Shown here piece after piece: positions 24,852-34,639 of a DNA stretch of 64,000 nt. The position numbers and the translations under genes were made by a program. The DNA is from Natronoarchaeum mannanilyticum (GTDB lineage Archaea; Halobacteriota; Halobacteria; Halobacteriales; Natronoarchaeaceae). Under the pieces are notes generated by a model. The model did no database searches, was not told where the DNA came from, and saw only the letters and a list, made by a program, of their open reading frames with translations. The stretch covers positions 558,001-622,000 of the forward strand of contig NZ_BAAADV010000007.1 in assembly GCF_039522665.1 (NCBI RefSeq). Reading direction: 5' to 3'. The stretch's first letter is position 1, and each line of letters opens with the position of its first letter.

Positions 24852-27800
24852 ATGAATCTTGTGGCCGATCCGCCGGACGACCGACGTGGACTTTCGCCCA
24901 TCGTCGGCATCGTCCTGTTGTTCGGGATGGTGCTGTTCGGCGCGACGCTGGTCGCGCTGGGCGGGATGTCGCTGATCGACGCGATGCAGACAGAGGGATC
25001 GCTTGAACAGGCCGAAACGTCGATGCAGCAGGCCGACTCGGATCTTCGAGAGCTGTCGTTCTCCGCCGACGAGAACCGGACCTCCCTGAAAACGTCGGGC
25101 GACGCCCGATTGACCCAGGACGCCCGGATAACGCTGGTCGTCAACGGAAATTACAGCGACCGATCGACGAACGTCACACTCGGCTCGTTACGCTACGAGG
25201 CCGACAACGGTCAGACGGTGTCCCTCGAGGGCGGGGGCGTGTTTCGGTCGGTGGAGAACGGTAGCGTCGTCGTCTCGCGGCCGTCGCTGACGCTCCGTGA
25301 CGGCCGGCTGTCGTTCCCCGTCACGAAACTGGACGGCTCCGTCGACGACGGCGACAGCCTCACGGCGAAGAAAAACGCCAGCAACACACGGTCCCTCGGC
25401 AGCGAAATTCTGGGCGACGAACACGCTCCGGCGGATAACGTGACGATCATCGTCGAGAGCCAGCACTACGACGCCTGGGGGCGCTACCTGTCGCGACAGA
25501 CGGGCAACGATCCGACGATGGATCACGACGCCGAACGGGCGTCGGTTACCTACAACCTCTCGACGAACGCGTCGGACGACAGTGACGCGGAGTCGACGCC
25601 GGAGTTCGACGCCGGGTTCGTCGACTACGATCGCCCCGACGACGACGAGTACGTCGTGTCCGGTCCGACCGCGAGAGTTCCTATCGAGGTGTCCAACGAC
25701 GGCGCTAAGGGGGACACGACTGTCGCACTCTGGGCGGAGCCCGATCAGTTGCTCGGCGTCGAAGACGTCTCCGTCGACGAAAACGGAACGGAACGCGCGG
25801 TCGTCGAATTCCCCGCAGCCCGGGTCGGCACCGGCGTCCACGATCTCCGCGTCGAGGTCGACGGCGACGAAACCACCGGTGCGGACCTCAACGTCACGAC
25901 GGTGACCGGCGGCGGATCGACGGGCGAACCGTCCTACGACGTCGATATCGACGAACGCGTCTACGGCGTCACCGAGGGCGAAACGCGCACGATCGGCGCG
26001 ACGGTCGACAACACCGGCTCGGCGGACGGCGACACCAGCGCCGCACTGCTCGTCGACGGCCGACTCGTCGCCGTCGAGGACAGCGTTTCGATCCCGGCCG
26101 GCGGCTCCGAACGGCTCTCGTTCGAGGCGCCCTCCGAGCCCCTCGACCGCGGCGACCACAGCGTCGAGGTGGTCGTCGGCGACGCGAGTGACACAGCCGT
26201 CCTCCGGGTCCACGCGCTCGTCCGCGCGGTCGACGACACGCCCGGGGAAGACACCCGGCACGTCGTGCAACACACCGTCGACGACGGGTCGGCGCTCGAC
26301 GGCGAGTCGCTCGACGACATAACGATCGACTACCCGACGGGCAGCGTCGACGCGTCGGCGTTCGCCGATCCCGGGAACCAGATCGAGGCGATCGGGATCG
26401 ATACGGATGCCGACGGCGACATCGAGGACGACGTCCCGCCGGGCGCAATCCACCCCAACAACGGCGTCACAATCACCGACGGCGCTTCCACCGTCACGAT
26501 AGATCTCAGACACAGCAACCCGACCTTGCGCGCTGGGGACCGCCTCGTGATCGAGTACGACAAAGATGACGAGATTGTGAATCCGTCAGTCGACGGGTCT
26601 TACGCAACGACCGTCACGCTCGACGGCGTCGAACTCACCGGCGACCTCGAGATCGGGGACGCCGACGGCGACGAGGAGTGCGTTACGCGACTCGGTGCGG
26701 CCTGCGGCACGATCGAAGAGGACGAGAGCGCTAACGCCGTCCGGGTCAACCAGGACGAGGCGAGCCTGACGTTCGTCGGCTCGGAAATCGCCCAGGAGAT
26801 CGACAAGAGCGAGGTCGAGCGAACGCCGCTCGACGTCGTGTTCACGCTCGACCGGTCCGGATCGATGGACATCGAATACTACTGGCATACGATGGGGACC
26901 GGGGACAACACCTACTACTACCCGGAGACGGAGACCATCACGGTCGAGGAGGCCATCGACGAAGGGTATCTCACGGATTCCGAACGGGACTTCGGCGGCT
27001 GGGACGATCCGGAAACGTATGACTACACCGTCACTGAACGCGGCGTCTTGCCGTACGTCCGAGAGGATGGCAACTGGACGTCCATCGACCGAACGGACGG
27101 GATGAGGTACACGTTCTCAGACCACATATGGACGGTGACGGAGGATGGATGGACGCCGATCCCCCGACAGATTCACTTCGACGCCGATCCGGAAGACGAG
27201 ATCCAGATTCGGAACGCTGGCTTCGATCCCGCCGAACAACGCGTCGATGCCACGCGGTCGTTCATCGACGCGCTGAACGGTTCCGCCGGCGACAGAGCGG
27301 CCATCACGGAGTTCGAATCCGACGCGAACACCATTCAGGAACTGACCGATCCCGCGACGGCCCGTTCGGAGGTCGAAGCGAGCGCCGACGGCGGCACGAA
27401 CATCACCGCCGGCATCAGAAACGCGATCGACGAACACGACGCCGACGACAACGGCGAGAAAGCGATCGTCCTGCTGACCGACGGCGAGAACGACGTCGCC
27501 GGGGCGTCGACCGAAGACGAGAACGACCGCACCCGCGAAGCAGCCGAAGCGGCCGCCGCGAAGGACATCGCCGTCTACACCGTCGGCCTCGGCAACGCGG
27601 ACAGAGCGCTGCTGGAGGACGTCGCCAACACCACCGGGGGCGAGTTCTACCCCGCCGACGAAGCCGACGAGCTCGAGCGCGTCTTCGACCAGATCGCCGG
27701 CGAGACGGTTCGCGACCGGACGAAGCAGATCGAGTACCAGTCCGCGACCACCGCGGTACGGGTCGGCGGCGAGAGCTACACCCTCTCGCCGGACGGGGAT

Positions 27801-28946
27801 CTGGGCGGATCGACCCCCGATAAGAACGCCTCGAACGTCAACGATCCGACCGCCGGCCCGCGAACGTACAACGTCGACGACATCGATCTCGGCTCGCTCG
27901 TCTCGACGAGCGTCGCGGCCTACGACTGCGAGGAGTCCGAGGGAACGGACGAGACCGTCACTCACGACGGCGAGGAGTACGAACGGACGCGCTGTGTCGC
28001 CGCGGACGATCGGCGGGACCAGCGCGACAACGCGTCCGTGTCGCACCACCGGATCTACACTGACGGCGACGACCTCGAGGAGTTCGACGACCTTGCGTGG
28101 TACCAGGACGGTCCCGAGGCGCTGCTCGAGAGCTACGACGGCAGCCTGATCCGGAACGGCACGTTCACGCTGTCGGACAACCAGGCTGTCATCCTCGTCG
28201 AGCTCGACGGCGAGGGCGCCGGCACTGACTACGCGCTGATGCTGCTGGAAACTCGGGAACCCGACGTCGACTCGACCGCCGAGTTCGACGTCTCCGTCGA
28301 CGACGTACCGGACGAGGTCGAACAGGGCGATGTCGCCGCGGTCACCGCGACCGTCGAAAACGTCGACGACACTGCGGGGACGGTCGGGTCCGGTGTCCAG
28401 ATCGAGGGAGAGATGCGGACGGCCCGAGAGCTATCGACGCTCAGCGTCGGCGAGGAACGCGAAGTAACCTACAACGTCCCGACGGCCGGCGTCGATCCCG
28501 GAAACCGCACCCTGACCGTGCGCGCCGGTGACGCCGCCGCGTCGGACGAGTTGACCGTCACGCCGCCCGGTACGGCGTCCGCGCCGTCGTTCGACGTGTC
28601 GTTCGACGTTCCCGCGAGCGGTTACGAGGCCAACGAGTCGTCGACGACCGTTACCGCGGAGATCGAAAACACTGGGACCACGGACTGGGAGACCAACGCG
28701 GGCCTGTTCGTCGATAGCACCGGCCAGATCGTCGGCGCCGATTCGGGAATCGAGGTCGACGCGGGAGAGACCGAGCGGGTCGACTTCACGGTCGATCCGA
28801 GGGACTTCGAGAGCGACGGCGACTACACGGTCGAGGTCGCCGTGGAGGACAGTTCCGCCACGGCGCCGCTCTCGGTTACCAAGCGACCGGAGCAGGATCC
28901 GTCAGTGATCGACGCGCCGGTCGACGAGATCGAACTGGAGGGCTGA
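24852..28946 (+). CDS. Large pilin-like secreted protein with CARDB repeats and a split VWA domain
   Basis: 1364 residues. The N-terminus (DRRGLSPIVGIVLLFGMVLF) is a class III pilin-type signal expected to be cut by PibD after Arg-Gly, in a DUF7289-like domain (1-240). Then come CARDB-like beta domains at about 253-351 and 359-453, an Ig-like domain at about 456-600, a VWA domain at about 660-946 and CARDB-like domains at about 1139-1236 and 1246-1344. The VWA metal site has DRSGSMD and LLTDGEND. Between them, about 120 aromatic-rich residues (YYWHTMG, YYYPETE) interrupt the fold. No C-terminal anchor is seen. Probably a cell-surface adhesin or assembly factor; partners are unknown. An upstream ATG at 24834 is less likely. 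Confidence 0.88.
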   Translation: MNLVADPPDDRRGLSPIVGIVLLFGMVLFGATLVALGGMSLIDAMQTEGSLEQAETSMQQADSDLRELSFSADENRTSLKTSGDARLTQDARITLVVNGNYSDRSTNVTLGSLRYEADNGQTVSLEGGGVFRSVENGSVVVSRPSLTLRDGRLSFPVTKLDGSVDDGDSLTAKKNASNTRSLGSEILGDEHAPADNVTIIVESQHYDAWGRYLSRQTGNDPTMDHDAERASVTYNLSTNASDDSDAESTPEFDAGFVDYDRPDDDEYVVSGPTARVPIEVSNDGAKGDTTVALWAEPDQLLGVEDVSVDENGTERAVVEFPAARVGTGVHDLRVEVDGDETTGADLNVTTVTGGGSTGEPSYDVDIDERVYGVTEGETRTIGATVDNTGSADGDTSAALLVDGRLVAVEDSVSIPAGGSERLSFEAPSEPLDRGDHSVEVVVGDASDTAVLRVHALVRAVDDTPGEDTRHVVQHTVDDGSALDGESLDDITIDYPTGSVDASAFADPGNQIEAIGIDTDADGDIEDDVPPGAIHPNNGVTITDGASTVTIDLRHSNPTLRAGDRLVIEYDKDDEIVNPSVDGSYATTVTLDGVELTGDLEIGDADGDEECVTRLGAACGTIEEDESANAVRVNQDEASLTFVGSEIAQEIDKSEVERTPLDVVFTLDRSGSMDIEYYWHTMGTGDNTYYYPETETITVEEAIDEGYLTDSERDFGGWDDPETYDYTVTERGVLPYVREDGNWTSIDRTDGMRYTFSDHIWTVTEDGWTPIPRQIHFDADPEDEIQIRNAGFDPAEQRVDATRSFIDALNGSAGDRAAITEFESDANTIQELTDPATARSEVEASADGGTNITAGIRNAIDEHDADDNGEKAIVLLTDGENDVAGASTEDENDRTREAAEAAAAKDIAVYTVGLGNADRALLEDVANTTGGEFYPADEADELERVFDQIAGETVRDRTKQIEYQSATTAVRVGGESYTLSPDGDLGGSTPDKNASNVNDPTAGPRTYNVDDIDLGSLVSTSVAAYDCEESEGTDETVTHDGEEYERTRCVAADDRRDQRDNASVSHHRIYTDGDDLEEFDDLAWYQDGPEALLESYDGSLIRNGTFTLSDNQAVILVELDGEGAGTDYALMLLETREPDVDSTAEFDVSVDDVPDEVEQGDVAAVTATVENVDDTAGTVGSGVQIEGEMRTARELSTLSVGEEREVTYNVPTAGVDPGNRTLTVRAGDAAASDELTVTPPGTASAPSFDVSFDVPASGYEANESSTTVTAEIENTGTTDWETNAGLFVDSTGQIVGADSGIEVDAGETERVDFTVDPRDFESDGDYTVEVAVEDSSATAPLSVTKRPEQDPSVIDAPVDEIELEG

Positions 28947-28979
28947 CCGCGCTGACGGTCTCCGTTTCGGCTGTTCGTT

Positions 28980-30425
28980 TTAGAAGTGATACTCGACGCC
29001 GTCGGCCGTGTCCTCGACGGTGACGCCCAGCGCCGCTAGTTCGTCCCGTAGCTCATCGGCGCGCTCGTAGTTTCCGGCCGCCCGCTCCTGTTCGCGCACC
29101 TCGACGACGAGCTCGACCAACTCCTCGGCCAGCCGCGCCGTGCCGTCGGCCTCGCCCGCCAGCGCGAAGCCCAGCGCCTCGCCCCCGAGCGCCTCGAACG
29201 CTTCGACGGCGTCGCGGAGGCCGCGGTAGTCGTACTCGTCGCGGTCATCGACGTGGCGGTGGACCGCGGTCGCGACCGAGAGCAGCGCCGCGATCGCCTC
29301 GCGGGTGTTGAAGTTGTCGTTCATCGCCTCGGCGAACTCCTCGCGAGCTTCGGCGACGGCGTCGCGCAGCTCGTCGTCCTCGATCTTCGTCCGGGCGTCG
29401 ACGTCGTCGGCGGCGTCGACCGCGGTACGATAGCCTCGCTCCAGGCGCTCCCAGCGCTCGACCGCTTCGTCGAGGGCGGCCTCGCTGTAGGTCTGGGTGT
29501 TGTCGTAGGCCGCCGACAGCAGGAACATCCGGATCGCGTTCGGGCCGAACTCCGAGACGGCGTTCCGAACGGTAAAGTAGTTCTCCAGGCTCGAGGACAT
29601 CTTCTCGCCGGCCGTTTCGAGCAGATCGACGTGGAGCCAGTACTTGGCGAACTGCTCGCCGGTCGCGGCCTCGCTCTGGGCGATCTCGTTCTCGTGGTGG
29701 GGGAAGACGAGGTCCCGCCCGCCGACGTGGACGTCGATCGAGTCGGCGAGGTGGGTCGTGCTCATCGCCGAGCACTCGATGTGCCAGCCGGGCCGCCCCT
29801 CGCCCCACGGCGAGTCCCAGGTTTCGCCACCCGCGGGGGCGTCGTCGGGGTGGGCCTCGCCGGCCTTCCAGAGCGCGAAGTCGGCGGGGTTGCGCTTCTC
29901 GGAGCGCTCGTCGGGATCGCCCTGCTGTTCGATGTCGTCGAGGTTCTGGTTCGAGAGCTTGCCGTACTCGTCGAACGTCGTGACGTCGAAGTACACAGAG
30001 CCGTTCGCTTCGTAGGCGTACCCCTTCTCGACCAGGGTCTCGACCATCCCGACGATCTCGGGGACGTGCTCGCTCACCCGCGGGTAGACGTCCGCCCGCT
30101 TGAGGTTCAGCGAGCGCATATCGGCAAGCACCTCCTCGACGAAGTGTCGGGCGACCTCGGGTTCGCTGTCGCCCAGTTCGTCCTCGCCGACGCGGGCGAC
30201 GATCTTCTCGTTGACGTCGGTGAAGTTCTCGACGTGCCGGACGTCGTAGCCCAGCTGCTCCAGCCAGCGGTGCATCACGTCGACGTGAACCCACGACCTG
30301 GCGTGTCCGAGGTGCGCGAGGTCCGAGACCGTCAGGCCGCAGTAGTACAGCAGCACGGAGTCGGGGTCCTGCGGCTCGAACGGCTCTCGCTCGCCGGTCA
30401 ACGAGTTCGATACGTGCAGCGTCAT
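28980..30425 (-). CDS. cysS: Cysteinyl-tRNA synthetase
   Basis: 481 residues, class I synthetase. The HIGH motif is HLGH in SDLAHLGHARSW; zinc ligands are YYCGL, HIECSAMS and the HH of FPHHENE; the KMSKS loop reads EKMSSSLEN. The C-terminal DALR-like and anticodon domains end in GVEYHF. It charges tRNA-Cys. Convergent with the surface protein gene, 33 bp apart. Confidence 0.96.
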   Translation of the reverse strand: MTLHVSNSLTGEREPFEPQDPDSVLLYYCGLTVSDLAHLGHARSWVHVDVMHRWLEQLGYDVRHVENFTDVNEKIVARVGEDELGDSEPEVARHFVEEVLADMRSLNLKRADVYPRVSEHVPEIVGMVETLVEKGYAYEANGSVYFDVTTFDEYGKLSNQNLDDIEQQGDPDERSEKRNPADFALWKAGEAHPDDAPAGGETWDSPWGEGRPGWHIECSAMSTTHLADSIDVHVGGRDLVFPHHENEIAQSEAATGEQFAKYWLHVDLLETAGEKMSSSLENYFTVRNAVSEFGPNAIRMFLLSAAYDNTQTYSEAALDEAVERWERLERGYRTAVDAADDVDARTKIEDDELRDAVAEAREEFAEAMNDNFNTREAIAALLSVATAVHRHVDDRDEYDYRGLRDAVEAFEALGGEALGFALAGEADGTARLAEELVELVVEVREQERAAGNYERADELRDELAALGVTVEDTADGVEYHF

Positions 30426-30530
30426 CTGCCGAAAGGTTCAGCCAGCGGGCGCTTGAATCCGTCGGAGTTTGGACCGCTCGGCGCGCCCACTCGAAAGCCA
30501 CAAACCGACCACGCCCCTCCGGGCGGGTAG

Positions 30531-31418
30531 ATGCCGACAGGCGCGATCCCGATCGACACCCTCCCGGGCGGTATCGACCTCTACGCCACGCTCGAAAGCG
30601 GCCAGTCGTACCTCTGGCGCCGCGAGGACGGGCGGATGTACGAGGACGCCCCGGACGGACGGCCGTGGTACTGCACCGTGATCGACGGCGAGGCGCTGCG
30701 CGTTCGACGGACCGCCGAGGCGATCGAGTGGGAGAGCACTGTCGACGCCGAGGAGACGGTCCGAACGCTCCTGCGCCTCGACGACGACCTGCCGGCGATC
30801 TTCGAGGGCGCGCCGGACGACCCGCTGGTGACCGAGGCCTACGACTACGCCCGGGGGCTGCGCCTCGTCGACGACCCGCCGTTCCCGACGCTGATCGCCT
30901 TCATCTGTTCCCAGCAGATGCGCGTCGCGCGCATCCACTCGATGGTGACGACGCTGGCCCGCGAGTACGGCAACCCGGTCGAGTTCGACGGGCGGACCTA
31001 CCACGCGTTTCCGACGCCAGACCAGCTCGCAGCCGCGACCGAGGCGGAACTGCGGGAGCTGGGCCTTGGCTACCGGGCGCCGTACGTCGTCCGGACCGCC
31101 GAGATGGTTGCCGACGGCGACGCGCATCCGCGGGACGCCGAGGGGCTGCCCTACGAGGAGGCCCGCGAGGAGCTGACGCAGTTCGTCGGCGTCGGCGACA
31201 AGGTGGCCGACTGCGTGTTGCTGTTCTCGCTGGGCTATCTGGAAGCCGTGCCGCTGGACACGTGGATCAAGACCGCCGTGGCCGACTACTATCCCGAGTG
31301 CGATCGGGGGAACTACCGGGAGACGTCGCGAGCGATTCGGGAAGCGTTCGGCGGAGGGTATGCGGGATACGTCCAGACGTACGTGTTCCACTACCTCCGA
31401 ACGCGCGAGGAAGTCTGA
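30531..31418 (+). CDS. 8-oxoguanine-type DNA glycosylase/AP lyase (HhH-GPD)
   Basis: 295 residues. The N-terminal OGG domain starts LPGGIDLYATLESGQSYLW, like the fold of eukaryotic Ogg1. The HhH-GPD core has FICSQQMRVARI and the helix-hairpin-helix FVGVGDKVADCVLLFSLG, with the catalytic Lys in GDKVAD and Asp in VPLDTWIK. It should excise 8-oxoguanine or a related lesion and cleave the strand. The AlkA branch is less likely because the Lys is present. Divergent from cysS. Confidence 0.88.
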   Translation: MPTGAIPIDTLPGGIDLYATLESGQSYLWRREDGRMYEDAPDGRPWYCTVIDGEALRVRRTAEAIEWESTVDAEETVRTLLRLDDDLPAIFEGAPDDPLVTEAYDYARGLRLVDDPPFPTLIAFICSQQMRVARIHSMVTTLAREYGNPVEFDGRTYHAFPTPDQLAAATEAELRELGLGYRAPYVVRTAEMVADGDAHPRDAEGLPYEEAREELTQFVGVGDKVADCVLLFSLGYLEAVPLDTWIKTAVADYYPECDRGNYRETSRAIREAFGGGYAGYVQTYVFHYLRTREEV

Positions 31419-31499
31419 CTCCGAACGCACGACGGGGGAGGATCCGACACTAAACTCCGTGGGCCCACAGTTACGTCGGGAGTCGTCGTAGCGACGCGC

Positions 31500-31703
31500 G
31501 TGAGCAACGCAGGATCGACAGCGCCGGTCGACGAGGGCGAACAGTACACCGTCGAGATCGACGAAATGGGCGAGGAAGGCGACGGGATCGCAGAGGTCGA
31601 GGACTTCGTGATCCTCGTGCCCGAGGCGGACCTGGGGGATCGCGTCACGGTCGAGATCGACGACGTCGCGGACGACTTCGCCACCGCCGAAGTCGTCGAG
31701 TAG
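31500..31703 (+). CDS. TRAM-domain protein
   Basis: 67 residues from a GTG start. A single TRAM fold (about 10-66) is visible: VDEGEQYTVEIDEMGEEGDGI, FVILVPEADLGDRVTVEIDD, FATAEVVE. Free-standing TRAM proteins act as RNA chaperones in archaea (TRAM0076 in methanogens is cold-linked). Haloarchaea carry several paralogues. The GTG is followed immediately by a typical short acidic lead. Confidence 0.88.
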   Translation: MSNAGSTAPVDEGEQYTVEIDEMGEEGDGIAEVEDFVILVPEADLGDRVTVEIDDVADDFATAEVVE

Positions 31704-31718
31704 GGTCGAATCCGACAG

Positions 31719-32480
31719 TCACTCGCCTTTTCTGAGCGTCCAGACCTGCACGGGATCGCCGTCTTCGATAGCGGCGTCCGATTCGAAGCCGCCCTGCACG
31801 GACCACTCTTCGAAGGGCGACGCGCGCGCCAGCAACTCCACTTCCCGCTTGGGGAGCATCTTCAGGCGATGCGATTCCGTCACCACGCGCTTCTCGTCCG
31901 AGTCGTACAGCTCGTTTTCGACGGTGAACTCCTGTTCGACCTCGTCGGCGATCCGCGTGCGCGTCCGGAACTCGCGGGACTCTCCGCGAAACTCGACCGG
32001 CTCCGCGCGCCACTCGCCGTACGTCTCGGCGATCAGCTCGAAGCTCGGGACGAACACGTCGAAGACGAACCGGCCGCCGGGCGCCAGCGCATCGTATACG
32101 TTCCGGAGCGTGTCGAGTTGCTCCTCGATCGTCAGGAGATGCTGCATCGCGTTGAACGGGCAGTAGGCGAGCTCGTACTCGCGGGCGACGGCGAAGTCGG
32201 TCATGTCCGCCTGCCAGACTGACGGCTCAAGCCCCCGTTCGGCCGCTCGCTCGCGCAGGAACGATAGCATCTCGGCCGATCGGTCGAAGCCGTCGACGTG
32301 GCAGCCTTCGGCGAGCGCGTCGAGGTAGATCCGTCCCGTTCCGCAGGCCAGTTCGAGCGCCGGCCCCTCGGCGTCACGCGCGAGCGTCGCGTAGAACTTC
32401 GCGTCGCCGCGGTCCATCTCGCGCATTCGCCGGTCGTACAGCTCGGCGCGGAGCGTCGCGTCGGCGTCGAGCGTCGCCAT
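31719..32480 (-). CDS. SAM-dependent methyltransferase, class I
   Basis: 253 residues. The Rossmann motif I is ALELACGTGRIYLDAL (near residue 38), followed by an acidic post-I (FDRSAEM) and LAPGGRFVFDVF. The C-terminal half is a beta-sheet subdomain (RTRIADEVEQEFTVENELYD) common in small-molecule methyltransferases. The substrate is unknown. It converges on the TRAM gene. Confidence 0.83.
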   Translation of the reverse strand: MATLDADATLRAELYDRRMREMDRGDAKFYATLARDAEGPALELACGTGRIYLDALAEGCHVDGFDRSAEMLSFLRERAAERGLEPSVWQADMTDFAVAREYELAYCPFNAMQHLLTIEEQLDTLRNVYDALAPGGRFVFDVFVPSFELIAETYGEWRAEPVEFRGESREFRTRTRIADEVEQEFTVENELYDSDEKRVVTESHRLKMLPKREVELLARASPFEEWSVQGGFESDAAIEDGDPVQVWTLRKGE

Positions 32481-32538
32481 ACACTACGGACAGAGCGTCG
32501 GCGTGAAAATATTACTCCGGGAGGATCGCGTGCGCGAC

Positions 32539-32880
32539 TCAGGCGTTCAGCTCGTCGGCCAGCTCGCCGCGCTCGTCGAGTTCAGCGAGGATGTCGCTGC
32601 CGCCGACGAACTCGCCGTCGACGAACGTCTGAGGGATCGTCTCCCAGCCGCTGCGGTCTTCGAGGGCGTCGCGGTAGGCGTCGAGCGCGTCGAGCACGTC
32701 GACGGTCTCGTACTCCTCGCGGTGCTGCTTGATCAGGGTCAGCGCGCGGTCCGAGAAGCCACACTGGGGCATCAGCTCGTTGCCCTTCATGAATAGGACA
32801 ACCTCGTTGTTCTCGATGGTCTCGTCGACGCGCTGCTGGACCTCCTCGGGCGAGAGCTCGGACTCGGGTTCGAATGCCAT
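32539..32880 (-). CDS. Monothiol glutaredoxin (CGFS type)
   Basis: 113 residues. MKGNELMPQCGFSDRALTLI shows the CGFS active site of class II glutaredoxins, with WETIPQTFVDGEFVGGSDIL providing the cis-Pro and glutathione-site region. These proteins carry or deliver [2Fe-2S] clusters and commonly pair with BolA. Haloarchaea make gamma-glutamylcysteine rather than glutathione, so that thiol may be the cluster ligand here. The bolA-like gene lies immediately upstream in the same direction. Confidence 0.93.
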   Translation of the reverse strand: MAFEPESELSPEEVQQRVDETIENNEVVLFMKGNELMPQCGFSDRALTLIKQHREEYETVDVLDALDAYRDALEDRSGWETIPQTFVDGEFVGGSDILAELDERGELADELNA

Positions 32881-33031
32881 GGGTCCTAGTGGTGTCCGGT
32901 GCGGGAAATGCCTACCGCACGCGAGAGGGCCGTGACCGCCCGGCGCGGTTCGATGTTCGACGCTCGGCTCGCGCGCGGCGCGGACGCCGCGGCCGCGGCG
33001 GCGTCCCGATGCCGCTGCGAGGCAGCTCCGA

Positions 33032-33277
33032 TCAGCCCTCGTACTCGTCGGGTGCGTACGTCTTCAGCTCCATCGCGTGGATGTCCGTCGTCATCCGGTC
33101 GCCGAGCGCGTCGTAGACGAGTTCGTGCTGTTCGACCAGCGACTTGCCCTCGAACGCCGGCGAGACGACCAGCGCCGCGAGGTGGTCCTCGTCTTCGGGC
33201 CCGCGTGGCTGGGTGACCTCGGCGTCGGCGTCGGGGAGTTCGGCTTCGATCAGGCTCTCGATCTCCTCCAGATCCAT
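33032..33277 (-). CDS. BolA family protein
   Basis: 81 residues: MDLEEIESLIEAELPDADAEV, a central HLAALVVSPAFEGKSLVEQH and C-terminal DIHAMELKTYAPDEY. The His in ELKTYAP-proximal IHAM and the fold match BolA/IbaG. BolA binds CGFS glutaredoxin through a shared [2Fe-2S] cluster. Same strand as the glutaredoxin gene, 150 bp upstream of it, suggesting a functional pair. The start at 33277 gives the family length. Confidence 0.9.
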   Translation of the reverse strand: MDLEEIESLIEAELPDADAEVTQPRGPEDEDHLAALVVSPAFEGKSLVEQHELVYDALGDRMTTDIHAMELKTYAPDEYEG

Positions 33278-33413
33278 GCGCGAGGGAAGGCGGGCCTGGG
33301 GGAAAACGTTGCCCACTCGGCGGCGGCCTGCGAACGCGGACGGCCGGACGCGGTGCGAGTGCGACGCCAACGCTCAACCCGCGAGGCGTGGTACGCTCGC
33401 CCGGGGAGACTCC

Positions 33414-33998
33414 GTGGCACGATCAGGCAACACCATCGACAACCCGAAGACCGGCGAGCACGTGACGTTTCTCGACACGGCCGACGAGACCGACGGCGAC
33501 CGGCTCCGGTTCGAGTACGACGTCGAGGCCGGCGGGGCGACCGTCGCCCCGCACTCCCACCCGCGCCAGCGCGAGCGGATCGAGGTCCGCTCGGGCGTGC
33601 TCTCGGCCCGCGTCGACGGCGAGGAAGGAACGGTCCTGACGGGCCAGACGCTCGTGATCCCGCCCGACACGCCGCACTACGTCTGGAACGTCGGCCCGGA
33701 GCCGGTGCGCACAGTAGTCGAGCTCGACCCGGCGCTCCGAACCGAGGAGTTCTTCGAGACGACGTTCGGGCTGGCGCGGGACGGCAAGACCGACGAGGAC
33801 GGCCGGCCGTCGCCGCTCCAGCTCGCGGTGCTGGCCGACGAGTTCTCGGAGGAGTTCCGGTTCGAACTGGGGCCGGCTCCGCTTCGGCGTCCCGCCGCCG
33901 CGGTGCTGGGGGCGGTCGGACGAGCGGCGGGCTACCAGGGAACCTATCCGGCGTACACGAAGGAGCCGGTCGAGGCCGAACCGCCGACGCGGCGCTGA
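33414..33998 (+). CDS. Cupin-domain protein
   Basis: 194 residues from a GTG start. A double-stranded beta-helix cupin (about 25-110) has metal ligands in [13 protein letters not shown] and a later His in [12 protein letters not shown], so a metal is probably bound. The C-terminal 80 residues are helical ([31 protein letters not shown]). Small cupins of this kind are enzymes or sensors; the substrate is unknown. Convergent with the UDG gene, six bases apart. Confidence 0.82.
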   Translation: MARSGNTIDNPKTGEHVTFLDTADETDGDRLRFEYDVEAGGATVAPHSHPRQRERIEVRSGVLSARVDGEEGTVLTGQTLVIPPDTPHYVWNVGPEPVRTVVELDPALRTEEFFETTFGLARDGKTDEDGRPSPLQLAVLADEFSEEFRFELGPAPLRRPAAAVLGAVGRAAGYQGTYPAYTKEPVEAEPPTRR

Positions 33999-34004
33999 AC
34001 CGGG

Positions 34005-34565
34005 TCAGGCTCGGTCGAGGGCGGTCGCGAGGGCCTCCTCGATCGGCTCGGTCTTGCTGCGGTCGTACAGCGCCGCGGCGGGGTGGAAACAGGGGACGAC
34101 GGTGCGGCCGTCGACCTCGAACTCGCGCCCGTGGAGGTCGGTGATCGTCTCGTCGGTGTCGAGCAGCTCCTGGGCGGCGAAGCTGCCCAGCGGAACGAGC
34201 ACGTCGGGGTCGACGCGCTCGAGCTCGGCGTCCAGCACGGGCGCCCACGCATCGATCTCGGCGGCGTACGGGTCGCGATTTTCGGGCGGGCGCACCTTGA
34301 CGACGTTGCTGATGTACAGTTCGTCGCGGTCGTGGCCGATCGCGTCGAGCGTGCGGTCGAGCTGCTGGCCCGCCTGGCCGACGAACGGCTCGCCCTGTTT
34401 TACCTCCTGGGCGCCCGGCGCCTCGCCGACCAGCATCGCGTCGGCGTCGAGCGGCCCCGCGCCGCCGACGAAGCAGTCGGGGTCGAAGTGATCGTCAGGA
34501 ACTTCGGCGAGGGCGTCGGCGAACTCCGACTCGTACTCCCAGCCGGTGTCGTACTCGGTGGGCAT
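34005..34565 (-). CDS. Uracil-DNA glycosylase, family 4/5-like, without iron-sulfur cysteines
   Basis: 186 residues. [19 protein letters not shown] and [13 protein letters not shown] are the uracil-binding and catalytic region of family 4, and the C-terminal PCFHPAALYD corresponds to the HPS-type loop. Family 4 normally carries four cluster cysteines; here only PDC near the start and PCFHP remain, and the usual VVKCRPP is VVKVRPP. The 4Fe-4S cluster is therefore probably absent. Expected to remove uracil from DNA, with altered structural support. Confidence 0.85.
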   Translation of the reverse strand: MPTEYDTGWEYESEFADALAEVPDDHFDPDCFVGGAGPLDADAMLVGEAPGAQEVKQGEPFVGQAGQQLDRTLDAIGHDRDELYISNVVKVRPPENRDPYAAEIDAWAPVLDAELERVDPDVLVPLGSFAAQELLDTDETITDLHGREFEVDGRTVVPCFHPAAALYDRSKTEPIEEALATALDRA

Positions 34566-34639
34566 TCTCGGGTCGTGGTACGACGCTTCCGGGGAAAGTG
34601 GTTGGGTGGAGTTTGTTTTGACGGTGTGCTCTTTGGAAT

